Positions 30,450-39,988 of a stretch of 64,000 bases of DNA are shown one piece after another. Numbering within the stretch: position 1 is the stretch's first letter; each line of letters starts with the position of its first letter. The notes below the pieces were generated by a model. The model searched no databases. It saw only the letters and a list, made by a program, of their open reading frames with translations, and was not told the origin of the DNA. A program made the position numbers and the translations under genes. The DNA lies in NCBI GenBank assembly GCA_963696025.1, contig CAVOII010000014.1, positions 930,001 through 994,000 of the forward strand. The letters run 5' to 3'. The stretch comes from JABCYV01 sp963696025 (GTDB lineage Bacteria; Acidobacteriota; Terriglobia; Terriglobales; Acidobacteriaceae).

Positions 30450-31481
30450 ATGTCTGAACTCACTCCCCCAATTTCTTCGACCAGCGAGTACTACCGGCCG
30501 CTTGAGGTATTGGTCGTCCCTCCACTGAAGCAGCGCTACTGGCTGCACGTCTTTCTTTTTCTGGCCACGATCTTCACCACCCTGGTGGTGGGCGCACGAA
30601 TGGAATACAACTTCCGGCAAAATCTGCCCACGCTCTACGTTGGCGACGATAGCCTAAATATTTTTCCGGTGATTTGGGCGTTGCATCCTGCGAATCTCGC
30701 GCTGGGGATTCCTTTCTCATTCACCCTGATGCTCATTCTGCTGGCGCACGAGATGGGACACTATCTCTACTGCCGCCATTATGGGGTAGCGGCGACCTTG
30801 CCATTTTTCATCCCGTTTCCAACGCTGATTGGTACATTAGGCGCCTTCATTCGCATTCGCTCGCCGATTCGCTCGCGCTCGGTCCTCTTCGACATCGGAG
30901 TCGCCGGGCCGATCGCCGGATTCATGATTGCGCTACCGGTTCTGGTGCTGGCCCTGGGACTTTCAAAGCCATTGCCGGCAGCGGCGTCGTTTGCCGGCTC
31001 CTCTTTTGTGCCGGGTTTTCCGTTGATATTCACAATAGTGAAGAACCTGCTGATAAGCGCCGGTTTCGCCCGTAGCATCTCGCATTTGCCGCTTAATCAG
31101 ATCTGTTTGCATCCCACCGCAATGGCGGCCTGGGTGGGAATGTTTGCCACTGCGCTCAACCTTCTTCCAGGCGGCCAGCTCGATGGTGGACATATCGTTT
31201 TCGCACTGGCCCCTCGCGCTCACAGAATGATCTCGCGCCTGACCATACTGGCGCTGATTCCGATGGGAATTTATTTCTGGTCAGGCTGGCTGATCTGGGC
31301 AGTTCTGCTTCGCATCAGCGGCATGCGGCATCCCATGGTGGAGGAATGGATTGGAATCAGCAAAGGTCGGCGATGGTTTGCGGTCCTCGGATTGCTGATG
31401 CTGATCCTCACCTTGACCCCGGCGCCCTTTGGACACTTCGCGCTGCTCGAAGTGGTTCGCCAGTGGCACACGGGACGATAG
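30450..31481 (+). CDS. Site-2 protease family (M50) membrane metalloprotease
   Basis: The 343-aa integral membrane protein has about seven hydrophobic segments. The zinc site is LILLAHEMGHYLYCRHYGV (H-E-x-x-H), and the third ligand is the Asp in LLPGGQLDGGHIVF (L-D-G). Between them PFFIPFPTLIGTLGAF and VAGPIAGFMIALPVLV match the central membrane core. It lacks the PDZ domain of RseP, so its substrates cannot be guessed; such proteins may cleave membrane-bound regulators or signal peptides. It is in line with the HU-like gene and convergent with the MFS gene. Confidence 0.88.
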   Translation: MSELTPPISSTSEYYRPLEVLVVPPLKQRYWLHVFLFLATIFTTLVVGARMEYNFRQNLPTLYVGDDSLNIFPVIWALHPANLALGIPFSFTLMLILLAHEMGHYLYCRHYGVAATLPFFIPFPTLIGTLGAFIRIRSPIRSRSVLFDIGVAGPIAGFMIALPVLVLALGLSKPLPAAASFAGSSFVPGFPLIFTIVKNLLISAGFARSISHLPLNQICLHPTAMAAWVGMFATALNLLPGGQLDGGHIVFALAPRAHRMISRLTILALIPMGIYFWSGWLIWAVLLRISGMRHPMVEEWIGISKGRRWFAVLGLLMLILTLTPAPFGHFALLEVVRQWHTGR

Positions 31482-31495
31482 GATAGAGTCCTCGC

Positions 31496-32857
31496 CTAGT
31501 CCTCAAACACCCTCGCCGTGACTTCCTGCGCCGGTTCACCGCCAGCGGCTTCTTGGGCGACAATCAACTTTCGTGCTTCGACTCTGATTTTGGGCAGCTG
31601 CCGCCCAAACAACACCGCACCTCCGATGCAGGCGACCGCGCCCATAGAAACTGTGAACGGCGCTCCCAGACGGTCAGCTAAAGCGCCACCGAATAATGCC
31701 CCAAACGGTGCCATACCCATAAACATCATGGAGTAAACCGCCATGACGCGGCCGCGTAGATGATCGGGTACCATTGCCTGAATCAACGTGTTCGACGATG
31801 ACATCTGTAGCATCATGAAAAAGCCCACTGGGAGCAAGAGCGCGGCCGAGAGCCAGAAATAGCGCGAAAGTGAAAACAGCACCAGGCTCACTCCGAAGCC
31901 GCCGCAGGAAAACGCTACCCAACGTCCGAGCCCGCGAAGTCCGCTGCGAGTAGCCAGGGTCAATGCTCCCAGCAGGGCTCCAACTCCGGTTGCGCCCATC
32001 AAAATCCCCAAACCTCGGGCGCCACCATGCAAAATTTTGTCGGCGAACAGCGGCATCAATACGGTGTAAGGCATGGCGACCAGACTTACCAATCCAAGTA
32101 AAAGCAAAATCGCTCGAATCGGCGCCGTGCGCTGCACGAAGCGGAAACCTTCGATTATGTGCGCCAATGGCGAGCCGCTCGAAGCCCGATACGAACGCGG
32201 TGGTACCCGCATCATGAGCAGTCCGATGATTACCGCGATGTAGCTGACTGCATTGGCAAAGAAGCACCAGCCTTCGCCAATCTTCGCCACCAGGATTCCC
32301 GCAATTGCCGGACCGATAATGCGTGCTCCATTGAACATGGACGAATTCAAGGCGATGGCGTTCATCAAGTCTTCCTTGCCCACCATATCGACCAGGAACG
32401 ACTGACGCCCGGGAATATCAAACGCATTGACAACTCCCAGCAGCGCCGCGAGAACAAAGATGTGCCACACCTGAATGAGTCCGGTGAGCGTCAGTGCGGC
32501 AAGGATGAAAGCGAGAATCAAGGACGCGATCTGGGTCCCGATCACGACCCGGTGACGGTTGTACCGGTCAGCCACGATGCCGCCGATCGGCGCCACCAGG
32601 AACACAGGAATCTGGCTGGCGAATCCGACCGATCCCAGCAACAGCGCAGACCCAGTGAGGCGATATACCAACCAGGACTGGGCCACGCTCTGCATCCACG
32701 TCCCGATTAGGGAGATCAGTTGTCCGCCAAAAAAGAGCTGGAAGTTACGATGACGGAGCGCACGCAAGGTGCCAGGCAATCTGCCATTCTGCCGGGACGC
32801 CTTGGGACTGGATGCCGCGCCATCCGCCGCGGAATTTGAAATGGCTGAGTCGGTCAC
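31496..32857 (-). CDS. MFS transporter (EntS-like exporter family)
   Basis: The 453-aa protein has 12 membrane segments and the MFS_3 layout. It begins RNFQLFFGGQLISLIGTWMQ, then WLVYRLTGSALLLGSVGFAS. The loop GGIVADRYNRHRVVIGTQIA is the A-motif. Later comes DHLRGRVMAVYSMMFMGMAP and a second GALADRLGAP. Members export siderophores, drugs or other small molecules with proton influx. The substrate is not determined. The N-terminal 30 residues are Ser/Ala-rich and probably cytoplasmic. It has no co-directional partner nearby. Confidence 0.88.
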   Translation of the reverse strand: MTDSAISNSAADGAASSPKASRQNGRLPGTLRALRHRNFQLFFGGQLISLIGTWMQSVAQSWLVYRLTGSALLLGSVGFASQIPVFLVAPIGGIVADRYNRHRVVIGTQIASLILAFILAALTLTGLIQVWHIFVLAALLGVVNAFDIPGRQSFLVDMVGKEDLMNAIALNSSMFNGARIIGPAIAGILVAKIGEGWCFFANAVSYIAVIIGLLMMRVPPRSYRASSGSPLAHIIEGFRFVQRTAPIRAILLLLGLVSLVAMPYTVLMPLFADKILHGGARGLGILMGATGVGALLGALTLATRSGLRGLGRWVAFSCGGFGVSLVLFSLSRYFWLSAALLLPVGFFMMLQMSSSNTLIQAMVPDHLRGRVMAVYSMMFMGMAPFGALFGGALADRLGAPFTVSMGAVACIGGAVLFGRQLPKIRVEARKLIVAQEAAGGEPAQEVTARVFED

Positions 32858-33060
32858 TTCGATTCGTGTTTATGGATGCTGATATGAGGCCGGTCGACAC
32901 AACGAGAAATCGACCGAGTTCGTTTAACGTTATGAATTTATGACTTCCTACCGCCCCACAAGCTGGGGTACAGTAGGCAGTCAGCAGACAGGCTCTTTGT
33001 CAGTATAGCGGCAGCGACCGACGCAGAAATTGGCTGCCACGTCGTCTATCGGAGAAGCCC

Positions 33061-33504
33061 ATGAGCACTGACCAGATCCAACTCGAGCGCCGTGCCGCAC
33101 AACGTTTCTGCCTTAACATTCCGGTTTTCCTGCGATTGCCCAGGGGTGAGCGTGAAGCATCAGCGTTCACTCAGGATTTAAGTGCCCGCGGAGTGCTCTT
33201 GTACACCGATCTGCCTCTCGCAGTGGGTGACGCCGTGGAGTTAACCATGGTGATGCCCTCGCAAATCACGTTAGGCGAGGATATGCGCGTCCGTTGCGCT
33301 GGCACCGTTAAGCGGGTGATTCAGCCTGTGGCAGGGAATACCTTCGGCGTGGCCGTCTATCTGGAAGCTTACGAATATCTGCATGCCGCCGAGACCGCGG
33401 CGGAGGCTTCGGCAAGCTTCGCCCGGATATCGGCTCCGGAACAGCAAAGCCGGGAAGAGAAAACCTCAGGACGATTCAATCCGCAGAGTGCGGCGCTACG
33501 CTAA
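33061..33504 (+). CDS. PilZ-domain protein, 147 aa
   Basis: A single PilZ domain spans about residues 7-112. It has RRAAQRFCLNIPVFLRLPRG (R-x-x-x-R type) and FTQDLSARGVLLYTD (D-x-S-x-x-G), so it probably binds c-di-GMP. The C-terminal 35 residues are polar and possibly disordered. It is upstream of a CpaE-like gene, 344 bp away, in the same direction. The two may act together in pilus or surface-organelle control, but only proximity suggests it. Confidence 0.85.
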   Translation: MSTDQIQLERRAAQRFCLNIPVFLRLPRGEREASAFTQDLSARGVLLYTDLPLAVGDAVELTMVMPSQITLGEDMRVRCAGTVKRVIQPVAGNTFGVAVYLEAYEYLHAAETAAEASASFARISAPEQQSREEKTSGRFNPQSAALR

Positions 33505-33509
33505 GCTCA

Positions 33510-33545
33510 GCGGACATTGGTTCGGCGGCGGACATTGGGTCGGCG
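33510..33545. repeat. Tandem 18-bp duplication (one mismatch)
   Basis: GCGGACATTGGTTCGGCG and GCGGACATTGGGTCGGCG follow each other directly after the PilZ gene. The remainder of the 344-bp gap 33505-33848 shows no supported gene. Confidence 0.85.
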
Positions 33546-33848
33546 ACTTTCGCCAGGAAACCCGAGGGATCGCCCGTGGGTTAAGGATTTTCCTGGTTTT
33601 CCTCCTTTCCAATCCGGTTGAATTTGCATAGAATGCTACTTCGCAGTTGGGCTCCTCCTACTCCCCGAGGCTGCCCGCTGATGTGCCTGTCCGTGGTTTC
33701 CACTTTGCGTGATCTACATTGGGATTGCTGGACTTGTAATGGAGCGAGTTTTGGTCAACGTGTTCACTGGCGGTTACCACAGTCACTTGGCGCGATCCTC
33801 GTCCCTTCATAACATGCTGATACCGGCTACAAGAATGAGGCCTCGGCC

Positions 33849-35084
33849 ATGCAGGGCATAGCGGTTACTCTTCTTACTGAAGACAAAGATCGGCTCTCCA
33901 TGCTCCAGCAGCGGCTGGAGGGAACACGGATGGGCCGGAGCGTTTTCAGTCACGTAGGATTTCCCGCCAGCGCCACCGACGCCGTTCTCCGCCAGATTCA
34001 GGACGTCCGCTCCGAGATAGTGCTGGTCGACGTCGATCCGCAGAATGTGCAGCGTGCTATCAATGCCATCGAACTGATTCACCACAGCACCAGCGACATT
34101 GTTATTTTCGCGGTTGGCGAGATGGCGGATCCTTCGACTATCGTCTCGGCTATGCGTGCTGGGGCTCGCGAGTTCGTGGAGCGCAATGTCACGCTTGAAA
34201 CCCTGGGTGAGGCTTTTTCGCGCTTTACCGCTTCCCGAGGCAAGGCGCGGAGCTCCGCCGGCAGGGCGCGGGTGTTTGCCGTGACCAGTGCCAAAGGAGG
34301 AGCGGGCGCGACCACCGTAGCTGTGAACACCGCCATCGCCTTGCAAGAGGCTCACGGCGGCGGCGTACTGCTTGTCGATTTCGCTCCTCTGGGCCACACG
34401 GCGCTTCATTTGAACGCGCGGCCAACCTTCGGCATCACCGACGCCCTGCAGAACCTGCATCGGATAGACGGATCGCTGCTGGAAGGCTTGATGACGCAGT
34501 GCAAGGGCGGACTGCAACTGCTGGCGGGACCGCAGCAGCCTCAATCCATGAACCCGTCAGTTGCTGACTTAGCCCGGCTCTTCGATCTGCTGGTGTCGCA
34601 ATTCCGTTATGTGGTGGTGGATTGCTCTGGCCGCCTGGATTCGACCAGCCGGCAGCTCTGTGATTTGTCCAACGCCGTCTTGCTTGTGACCCAGGCCGAT
34701 GTCGTCTCCTTGTGGAGCGCCAGCCGCATCCGCACATTTCTGGAAGAAGGCGGCGGCCGCGACCGGGTGCGCCTGGTGCTGAACCGCTACAAGAAGATTC
34801 CGGGTTTCACCGACGAAGACGTCGAGAAAGCCACGAATTGCAAGCTGCTTTGGAAGATCCCCAACAATTACCAGTCAATCGCTCCGGCGATTGATAAGGG
34901 TCTTCCGGTGGCATTCCACGAAGCGCAGGACATGGGGCGTTCCTTCCGCTCCTTGGCCGCTATCCTGGCGCGGGCTTCCAGCGACGAGGGTTCCATGGAC
35001 CTCGCATATGAACATGACAAAGGCGACGCCAAGAAAAAACCTACCGGCCGTCTGCTGATCTCACCGCTGCGTGCGGGGCAGTAA
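33849..35084 (+). CDS. CpaE/TadZ-like P-loop ATPase
   Basis: CpaE and TadZ localise the Flp/Tad pilus machine. The 411-aa protein has an N-terminal receiver-like domain (VTLLTEDKDRLSMLQQRLEG, VRSEIVLVDVDPQNVQRA). A ParA/MinD-type domain follows from about residue 145 (VFAVTSAKGGAGATTVAVNT). The signature first Lys is kept, but the P-loop Lys is Ala (G-A-T-T rather than G-K-T-T), a common atypical form in CpaE/TadZ. VVDCSGRLDSTSRQL is the switch region. No cpaF or tadB is in the window. A PilZ gene lies upstream. Confidence 0.82.
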   Translation: MQGIAVTLLTEDKDRLSMLQQRLEGTRMGRSVFSHVGFPASATDAVLRQIQDVRSEIVLVDVDPQNVQRAINAIELIHHSTSDIVIFAVGEMADPSTIVSAMRAGAREFVERNVTLETLGEAFSRFTASRGKARSSAGRARVFAVTSAKGGAGATTVAVNTAIALQEAHGGGVLLVDFAPLGHTALHLNARPTFGITDALQNLHRIDGSLLEGLMTQCKGGLQLLAGPQQPQSMNPSVADLARLFDLLVSQFRYVVVDCSGRLDSTSRQLCDLSNAVLLVTQADVVSLWSASRIRTFLEEGGGRDRVRLVLNRYKKIPGFTDEDVEKATNCKLLWKIPNNYQSIAPAIDKGLPVAFHEAQDMGRSFRSLAAILARASSDEGSMDLAYEHDKGDAKKKPTGRLLISPLRAGQ

Positions 35085-35191
35085 ACTCAGTTTGTCATCC
35101 TGAGCCAGAGTTCTTTACGGAGCGATCTGGTAAAGTCGCGATGTCATGGCGACAGTGCACATTCCTTCAGCTTTTCAGTTAACCTTGCTGC

Positions 35192-35806
35192 ATGTTTCCG
35201 ACGGTGATGCTGCTTACTTTAATGCTCGCCCAGCAGGCGTCGATGGATTGCTCCAGCAATGGTGCTACGCAGACACAACCTCGGCGAGGCCCAGCCGGGA
35301 TAGCCGTTGCGCTCAAAGTTTCCAGTGCAGACGACCACAGCAAAAACACGCACCTGTGCAATGCGGAGTACCAACTCATGGTAATGCGTCCTGGGGAAAC
35401 TGCGCCGTCAATCGTAGATCTTCTTACGAGCGACGACGACTGGAACCGACGGCTGTTCCTTCGCTTGTATGGTTTCTCGCAGGATGGTAAACGAGTATTC
35501 GGAGCACTCTCCGAAGTCGGCAAAACCACTAACACGACACTCTTCGACTACAACACGACGAATGGCAAGGTTCAACTCACTGACTTAAGACCGCTGCTTG
35601 TGAAATACCTGAAGGCGAAGTGCGAGGCGACGTTTGAAGTCGTCGGAACCACTGAGAACGGTGCAATAGTTCTCGAACTGAACTCCGGGGAGCAACGCGC
35701 CCCGCATGGGCGTTGGAGGCTCAATGCGGGAAGTACAAGTTTTGAGGACCTGCCGCAAGGCGCACCCATTGTGGGCCTTTACTCAGAAACAGTCCTTTCT
35801 CAGTGA
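35192..35806 (+). CDS. Secreted hypothetical protein, 204 aa
   Basis: The protein has a short hydrophobic N-terminus (MFPTVMLLTLMLAQQASMDC). It is followed by a soluble beta-rich body (SQDGKRVFGALSEVGKTTNT, TLFDYNTTNGKVQLTDLRPL, VVGTTENGAIVLELNSGEQR). The recurring K-V-x-G/T-x-x-E turns may suggest a beta-propeller-like or repeat structure, but I cannot name a family. It is upstream of the sulfatase-like gene by 245 bp and downstream of the CpaE-like gene. No lipobox is clear. Function unknown. Confidence 0.6.
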   Translation: MFPTVMLLTLMLAQQASMDCSSNGATQTQPRRGPAGIAVALKVSSADDHSKNTHLCNAEYQLMVMRPGETAPSIVDLLTSDDDWNRRLFLRLYGFSQDGKRVFGALSEVGKTTNTTLFDYNTTNGKVQLTDLRPLLVKYLKAKCEATFEVVGTTENGAIVLELNSGEQRAPHGRWRLNAGSTSFEDLPQGAPIVGLYSETVLSQ

Positions 35807-36051
35807 GAACGATCCAGTCGTAAAGTTGCGCCGAGTATGTCGTGCGCAATCAGACGCCAACGAGGAAGAAGCACAGCCACCCCCGCCCCTGTTGGTCGGA
35901 CGAATTTTCGGCGCCAGCGCGAGGGAGGTCGGCTGAACGGTTTCTGGCCGGTTCATTCTTGGCCCGCTAGCTCGCACGATGTCACTTTGCTGCAGGGCGT
36001 GCGGAAGTTCCACCCGCCTCCGGCTGCTAGACTGGATCGCTTGATCCCATT

Positions 36052-37944
36052 GTGACTTCAGAACGTATGGACAAGCCATCTCTTGCGGCGCCCGTGAACG
36101 TCGGCTCACTTCTGGTCGTCGGTCTGGGCTCCGGAATTGTAGCGGGTTTCGTCGAAGGGGCAGGACTCTTGTTCTTCCAGAGGCTCAATTGGGCCCGATG
36201 GGGTCGGATGATGCACGTGTCCTGGGAGATTGTCTGGGTTTCTCCGATTGTGGACGCTATTCTGTTCTTGTCGCTAGCGACCATCTGCGCGGTGGCCGCT
36301 CGGCTCGCGCCCCGCCTTCCCATAGTGCGAGTGCTTGCCTTCCTGCTGACGTTCTTCACCGTTTACGACTGGCTTACGTTGACCGATCGCCTATATCACC
36401 ATGCATGTCTTCTACTGGCTTTGGGTGTCGGCGTGGCGTTTACTCGCTGGTACGCAAAGCGAGAAAACATGTTCCTGCAATTCTGGAGGAGGAGCACACC
36501 CTGGATGGTAGCGGCATGGGTGCTCGTATTCGCCGGAATTGAAGGCGGAAAGTGGTTGCAAGAGCGGAACGCGGTATCGCGCCTTCCGCCTGCCAAACCG
36601 GCGGCACCCAACGTCCTGGTGATTGTTGTAGATACTTTGCGCGCCGATCATCTCTCGTCTTATGGCTACGCTCGTCCCACGAGCCCAAACCTGGACCGAC
36701 TCGTGCGGCAAGGCATCTTGTTTGAGAATGCGATTTCCACCACCTCGTGGAGCCTCCCCTCGCACGTTTCGCTACTAACCGGTCGCTACCAGTTCGAGCA
36801 CGGCATTGGCAGTGTGCAGCCGGAACCGTGGTTGGGATGGGGTGACAAAGGCCTTGGCGGCTTCCCGACAGTGGGAGAGGCATTGGAGCAAAAAGGCTAT
36901 CGAACGGGGGCATTCTCAGCCAACCGGACCTACTTCACCGCAAGTTTGGGATTTGGCCGCGGCTTCCAGCACTTCGAAGATTATTTTCATTCGCCTGCCG
37001 ACGCCTTCGTGCGGACCCTGTACGGCAGAGAGTTTGCACGTATCTATATGAAGCGCAGCGAACACAGCCTGGTCAAGCGGGTACTCCGCAAACTTGGCTT
37101 AACTTTCGATCAGGATGCGGAAGGCTCTGGCAGCTACGGCGGCGCTTTCGGAATCCGCAAACACGCCAACATCGTCAACCAGGAAATATTGGAATGGGTT
37201 GACCGCGATTCTCGCCGACCATTTTTCGCTTTTCTCAACTATTTTGACGTGCATGATCCGTATGGTGGGCCGAGAGCCTACTCCAAGCCTTCATGGCCGC
37301 AGCAAACGGATGTGGACGCATACGACGACGGTGTGAAGTACGTCGATGATTACCTGGGGCGGTTGATAGATGAATTGCGCAATCGTGGCTTAACGAAAGA
37401 GACCCTCGTCGTCATCACATCTGACCACGGTGAAGCGCTCGGCCAGCACCATCTCAGAACCCATGGCAAGGCGCTCTACTGGGAGTCGATTCATGTTCCG
37501 CTGGTTATCTGGTATCCCGACCACGTGCCGGCGGGCGTAAAGGTGGCGACGCCGATTACAAATGCCGCCATTCCAGCGACGATCATGAATCTACTGGGTA
37601 TAGGCGCCCAAAGCATGTTTCCCGCGTCCTCTTTGAGTACGCTATGGCAAAACGGTAACGCTCTGGGTTGGCCCGAGCCGCTGTCCGAAGTGGCGCGCAA
37701 CGCTATTTCGGATAAGGAGGACCAGCTTGCAAGGATAGCCGTGCCCACTGCCAGCACCGGCGCCATGAAATCTCTGGTGACACCGGAATGGCAACTCATT
37801 ACGCACGAAACCATGGGGGATCAACTCTATGATTGGGCCGTGGATCCGGCAGAGTCCAACGATCTCATCCACGCGCCCGAAGGAAAGGCTACAGTCTCGG
37901 CCTTGAAATCTCGAATGGCAGACCTGGTGAGATCGATAAAATAG
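36052..37944 (+). CDS. Membrane-anchored sulfatase-fold hydrolase or transferase
   Basis: The 630-aa protein has about five membrane segments in residues 15-165 and a C-terminal alkaline-phosphatase-superfamily domain. That domain starts NVLVIVVDTLRADHLSSYGY (first metal Asp) and ends with ITSDHGEALGQHHLRTHGK (Asp and His ligands). The position of the catalytic C/S-x-P-S-R is STTSWSLPSHVSLLTGR: Ser-Leu-Pro-Ser-His, so the Arg after the Ser-Pro-Ser core is His. Domain order resembles membrane-bound sulfatases and phosphoethanolamine or lipoteichoic-type transferases. The start is GTG 36052 or ATG 36067. Confidence 0.82.
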   Translation: MTSERMDKPSLAAPVNVGSLLVVGLGSGIVAGFVEGAGLLFFQRLNWARWGRMMHVSWEIVWVSPIVDAILFLSLATICAVAARLAPRLPIVRVLAFLLTFFTVYDWLTLTDRLYHHACLLLALGVGVAFTRWYAKRENMFLQFWRRSTPWMVAAWVLVFAGIEGGKWLQERNAVSRLPPAKPAAPNVLVIVVDTLRADHLSSYGYARPTSPNLDRLVRQGILFENAISTTSWSLPSHVSLLTGRYQFEHGIGSVQPEPWLGWGDKGLGGFPTVGEALEQKGYRTGAFSANRTYFTASLGFGRGFQHFEDYFHSPADAFVRTLYGREFARIYMKRSEHSLVKRVLRKLGLTFDQDAEGSGSYGGAFGIRKHANIVNQEILEWVDRDSRRPFFAFLNYFDVHDPYGGPRAYSKPSWPQQTDVDAYDDGVKYVDDYLGRLIDELRNRGLTKETLVVITSDHGEALGQHHLRTHGKALYWESIHVPLVIWYPDHVPAGVKVATPITNAAIPATIMNLLGIGAQSMFPASSLSTLWQNGNALGWPEPLSEVARNAISDKEDQLARIAVPTASTGAMKSLVTPEWQLITHETMGDQLYDWAVDPAESNDLIHAPEGKATVSALKSRMADLVRSIK

Positions 37945-38027
37945 CGTTGTCGCAGAGCTGCGCTTGACGACACAGGACCCCATCTGTCAGCGAATTAAGC
38001 CTAGAACGACGAGATTCGATCTTGAAT

Positions 38028-38414
38028 TTATTTCTCGGCGTGCGAGGCTTCGATCTTCTCGATGACCAGAGCGTTCGATCCGCCGCGCTGGAAGACCAGG
38101 CCACTGGCCGTTACTTTCTGCCCCGCGAAGGGGAACAGTTTCTCGTTCTGCCCGCTCGATGGCGTTGTATTGGCAATGGGCCAGTAGATATCGCCATTGT
38201 CTGCCAGGATCACCAGCGGTGAACCTGCTTTGGCGCAAGCCCGGGCGCACTCCGCGCTGATGGGTTTGTCGAGACCTTTGGTGAATGCGCAGGCTGAATC
38301 CAGCACGTAGCCTTTTACCGTAATCGGCTTCCCTCTGCCGCTCTCCGCAGCCAGAGCAACCACCACCAATGCCAACAGAAGGACAAACCTCGCCAGCACG
38401 TCGTGCAACTTCAT
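38028..38414 (-). CDS. Secreted hypothetical protein, 128 aa
   Basis: The protein has a signal peptide (MKLHDVLARFVLLLALVVVA) and a 100-residue mature part. That part has KPITVKGYVLDSACAFTKGL, ECARACAKAGSPLVILADNG and AGQKVTASGLVFQRGGSNAL, ending VIEKIEASHAEK. Three cysteines (D-S-A-C, E-C-A-R-A-C) might bind a cofactor or form disulfides. The fold resembles the OB-like BOF/DUF-type small secreted proteins. I set the start at ATG 38414, since upstream codons are Arg-rich and lack signal character. It is convergent with the sulfatase-like gene. Confidence 0.65.
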   Translation of the reverse strand: MKLHDVLARFVLLLALVVVALAAESGRGKPITVKGYVLDSACAFTKGLDKPISAECARACAKAGSPLVILADNGDIYWPIANTTPSSGQNEKLFPFAGQKVTASGLVFQRGGSNALVIEKIEASHAEK

Positions 38415-38915
38415 TTGCTCTACCCTCGACCGAAAAGAGTCTATTCGCAAAAGGCCCGGATTAAAAATCAGAGGTAGGCGTAGGAACCTACCTCTACGTG
38501 GGGAGCGCCTCACACTTGCGGCTCGGAGAGTGCCGAGAATGAGGACTCAAGAGTTGCGTCAAAATAACTGCATGAAAAGCGAGGCGCAATAGTCAAAATA
38601 TACTAGAAGCAATCTGATAAGAGGCCGGGCCTGGCTATCTGGTGGAGGTAGTTGGTGTAAACGCCATCTTTGGTTTCCCCGTAGAAGTAGAACTCACGCC
38701 GCCCTTCAGTCGTGATCCTTTTCGAGCGCACAGCGGCGTGCACTCGGTGAAGAGCGCCATTTCGTTCTTGTTGAATAAGTGCTGTTGCCAAACCTAGGCT
38801 CGCATCGTAATCGTTTCAGGTCAGGTACTCGGTCCGACCCATGCATCTCTTCGGTCCGTCACTGCGATCATGATTACTAGTTCAGACTCCCTGGAAAGGG
38901 GAGCAGGATACCCAA
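38415..38915. other. 501-bp region without a supported gene
   Basis: It lies downstream of the IS110 transposase gene and includes the right-hand end of that element, which I cannot delimit. A 62-codon frame at 38603-38791 (minus) is open and has protein-like segments (RREFYFYGETKDGVYTNYLH). Without a ribosome site or partner I treat it as a possible relic only. GGACCGA repeats lie around 38837-38860. Confidence 0.5.
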
Positions 38916-39983
38916 TCAATTTCTCGATGTTCTACCGCGCACCATCGCGATTTCCGGGCTGTCCTGCGTGCGAACCGAACTTCTCCACTGCTGGTAATCG
39001 CATCCCTGACGCCACATCCAGTACAAACGAACTGCCAAGCGACGTGCCATGGCCACTTTCGTCGTCTTGCGTCCTCGGCGCAGCATCAAGTGGAAGTACT
39101 GGCTGCGCCATTCCGGCAGGCTGCGCACTGTGACCTGCGCGGCTTCCACCAGCAAAAAGCGCAGCAGCGAACTTCCTTGTTTGGTGATGTGCCCCAACCG
39201 CCGCCGATTCCCACTAGATTTTTCCAGCGGCACCAGTCCTAGATAACTCGCGACTTGCTTCCCACGCGAAAAACGTTCCGCGTTTCCGATGATCAGCACG
39301 AAGGCCAGTGCGGTGAGTGCACCGACTCGGGGATGGGTCATAAGACGCCGCGCTTCCGGGTCCTTCTCGGCTTCTTGTTCGACCGCCTGACTCAACTCCG
39401 CAATCGTCGGGTTCAATCGATCCAGCAACTCCAGCAGATCATGCCGGCGTCGGCTTGCCCATGGGGCCAACCCGAACGACTCCAGTTGCTGCCGTCCGCC
39501 TGCCCGCCACAACCTCTTCTTACAGCGCAGCCCTTCATTTAGAGCCACGGCTTGCAATTGGTTCATGATGCGAGTTCGCGCTTGCACCAGACGATGTCGG
39601 TGCCACAACAGCTGTCGCAGATCCCGGTTCTCCCAGTTCGGCACCCAGATCCGCGGAAAGTCATCCTTCAACATGAGTTTCAGAATCAGCTGCGCGTCCT
39701 GCTGATCCGTCTTTTGTTTGCGGGCTCGCTTGCTGTGGATCTCGGTCGCATCCCCAATCCATAACTCCACCTGCAACTCCGCCATCAGTCTTTCAAACCA
39801 GCGTGCCTGCCCGCTGGCTTCCATACCCACACGCACTTTCTGGCCGGTTGCCGCCAGAGCACGATAGAACTGCTCGGCCTCTTCACGATGTGCCAGACGC
39901 TTTTCCTGGAGCTCTCCGGTCTCCACATCCAGGCAAGCAATCTGTTGAAACACGGGGTGAAAATCTACTCCTATAATGATCAT
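38916..39983 (-). CDS. IS110-family transposase (DEDD type)
   Basis: The 355-aa protein recombines DNA with an RNA-guided mechanism in the IS110 family. The N-terminal DEDD domain begins IIIGVDFHPVFQQIACLDVE. It has VRVGMEASGQARWFERL, IWIGDATEIHSKRARKQKTD and RKQKTDQQDAQLILKLM. The C-terminal domain has RLMTHPRVGALTALAFVLII and RFSRGKQVASYLGLVP, with the conserved Ser in GHITKQGSSLLRFLLVEAAQ. The length is normal. A hairpin covers its ribosome site. The borders of the whole element are not visible, since IS110 has no terminal inverted repeats. It is inserted downstream of the CRTAC1 gene. Confidence 0.93.
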   Translation of the reverse strand: MIIIGVDFHPVFQQIACLDVETGELQEKRLAHREEAEQFYRALAATGQKVRVGMEASGQARWFERLMAELQVELWIGDATEIHSKRARKQKTDQQDAQLILKLMLKDDFPRIWVPNWENRDLRQLLWHRHRLVQARTRIMNQLQAVALNEGLRCKKRLWRAGGRQQLESFGLAPWASRRRHDLLELLDRLNPTIAELSQAVEQEAEKDPEARRLMTHPRVGALTALAFVLIIGNAERFSRGKQVASYLGLVPLEKSSGNRRRLGHITKQGSSLLRFLLVEAAQVTVRSLPEWRSQYFHLMLRRGRKTTKVAMARRLAVRLYWMWRQGCDYQQWRSSVRTQDSPEIAMVRGRTSRN

Positions 39984-39988
39984 GTTCG

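Noticed and set aside
31674..32267. A 197-codon open frame inside the MFS gene, same strand in another frame
   Set aside because: Overlaps a well-supported transporter; sequence is Arg/His/Ser-rich without a family.
38603..38791. A 62-aa protein on the minus strand beyond the IS110 gene
   Set aside because: Some protein-like sequence, but no ribosome site, partner or known family; may be a relic.
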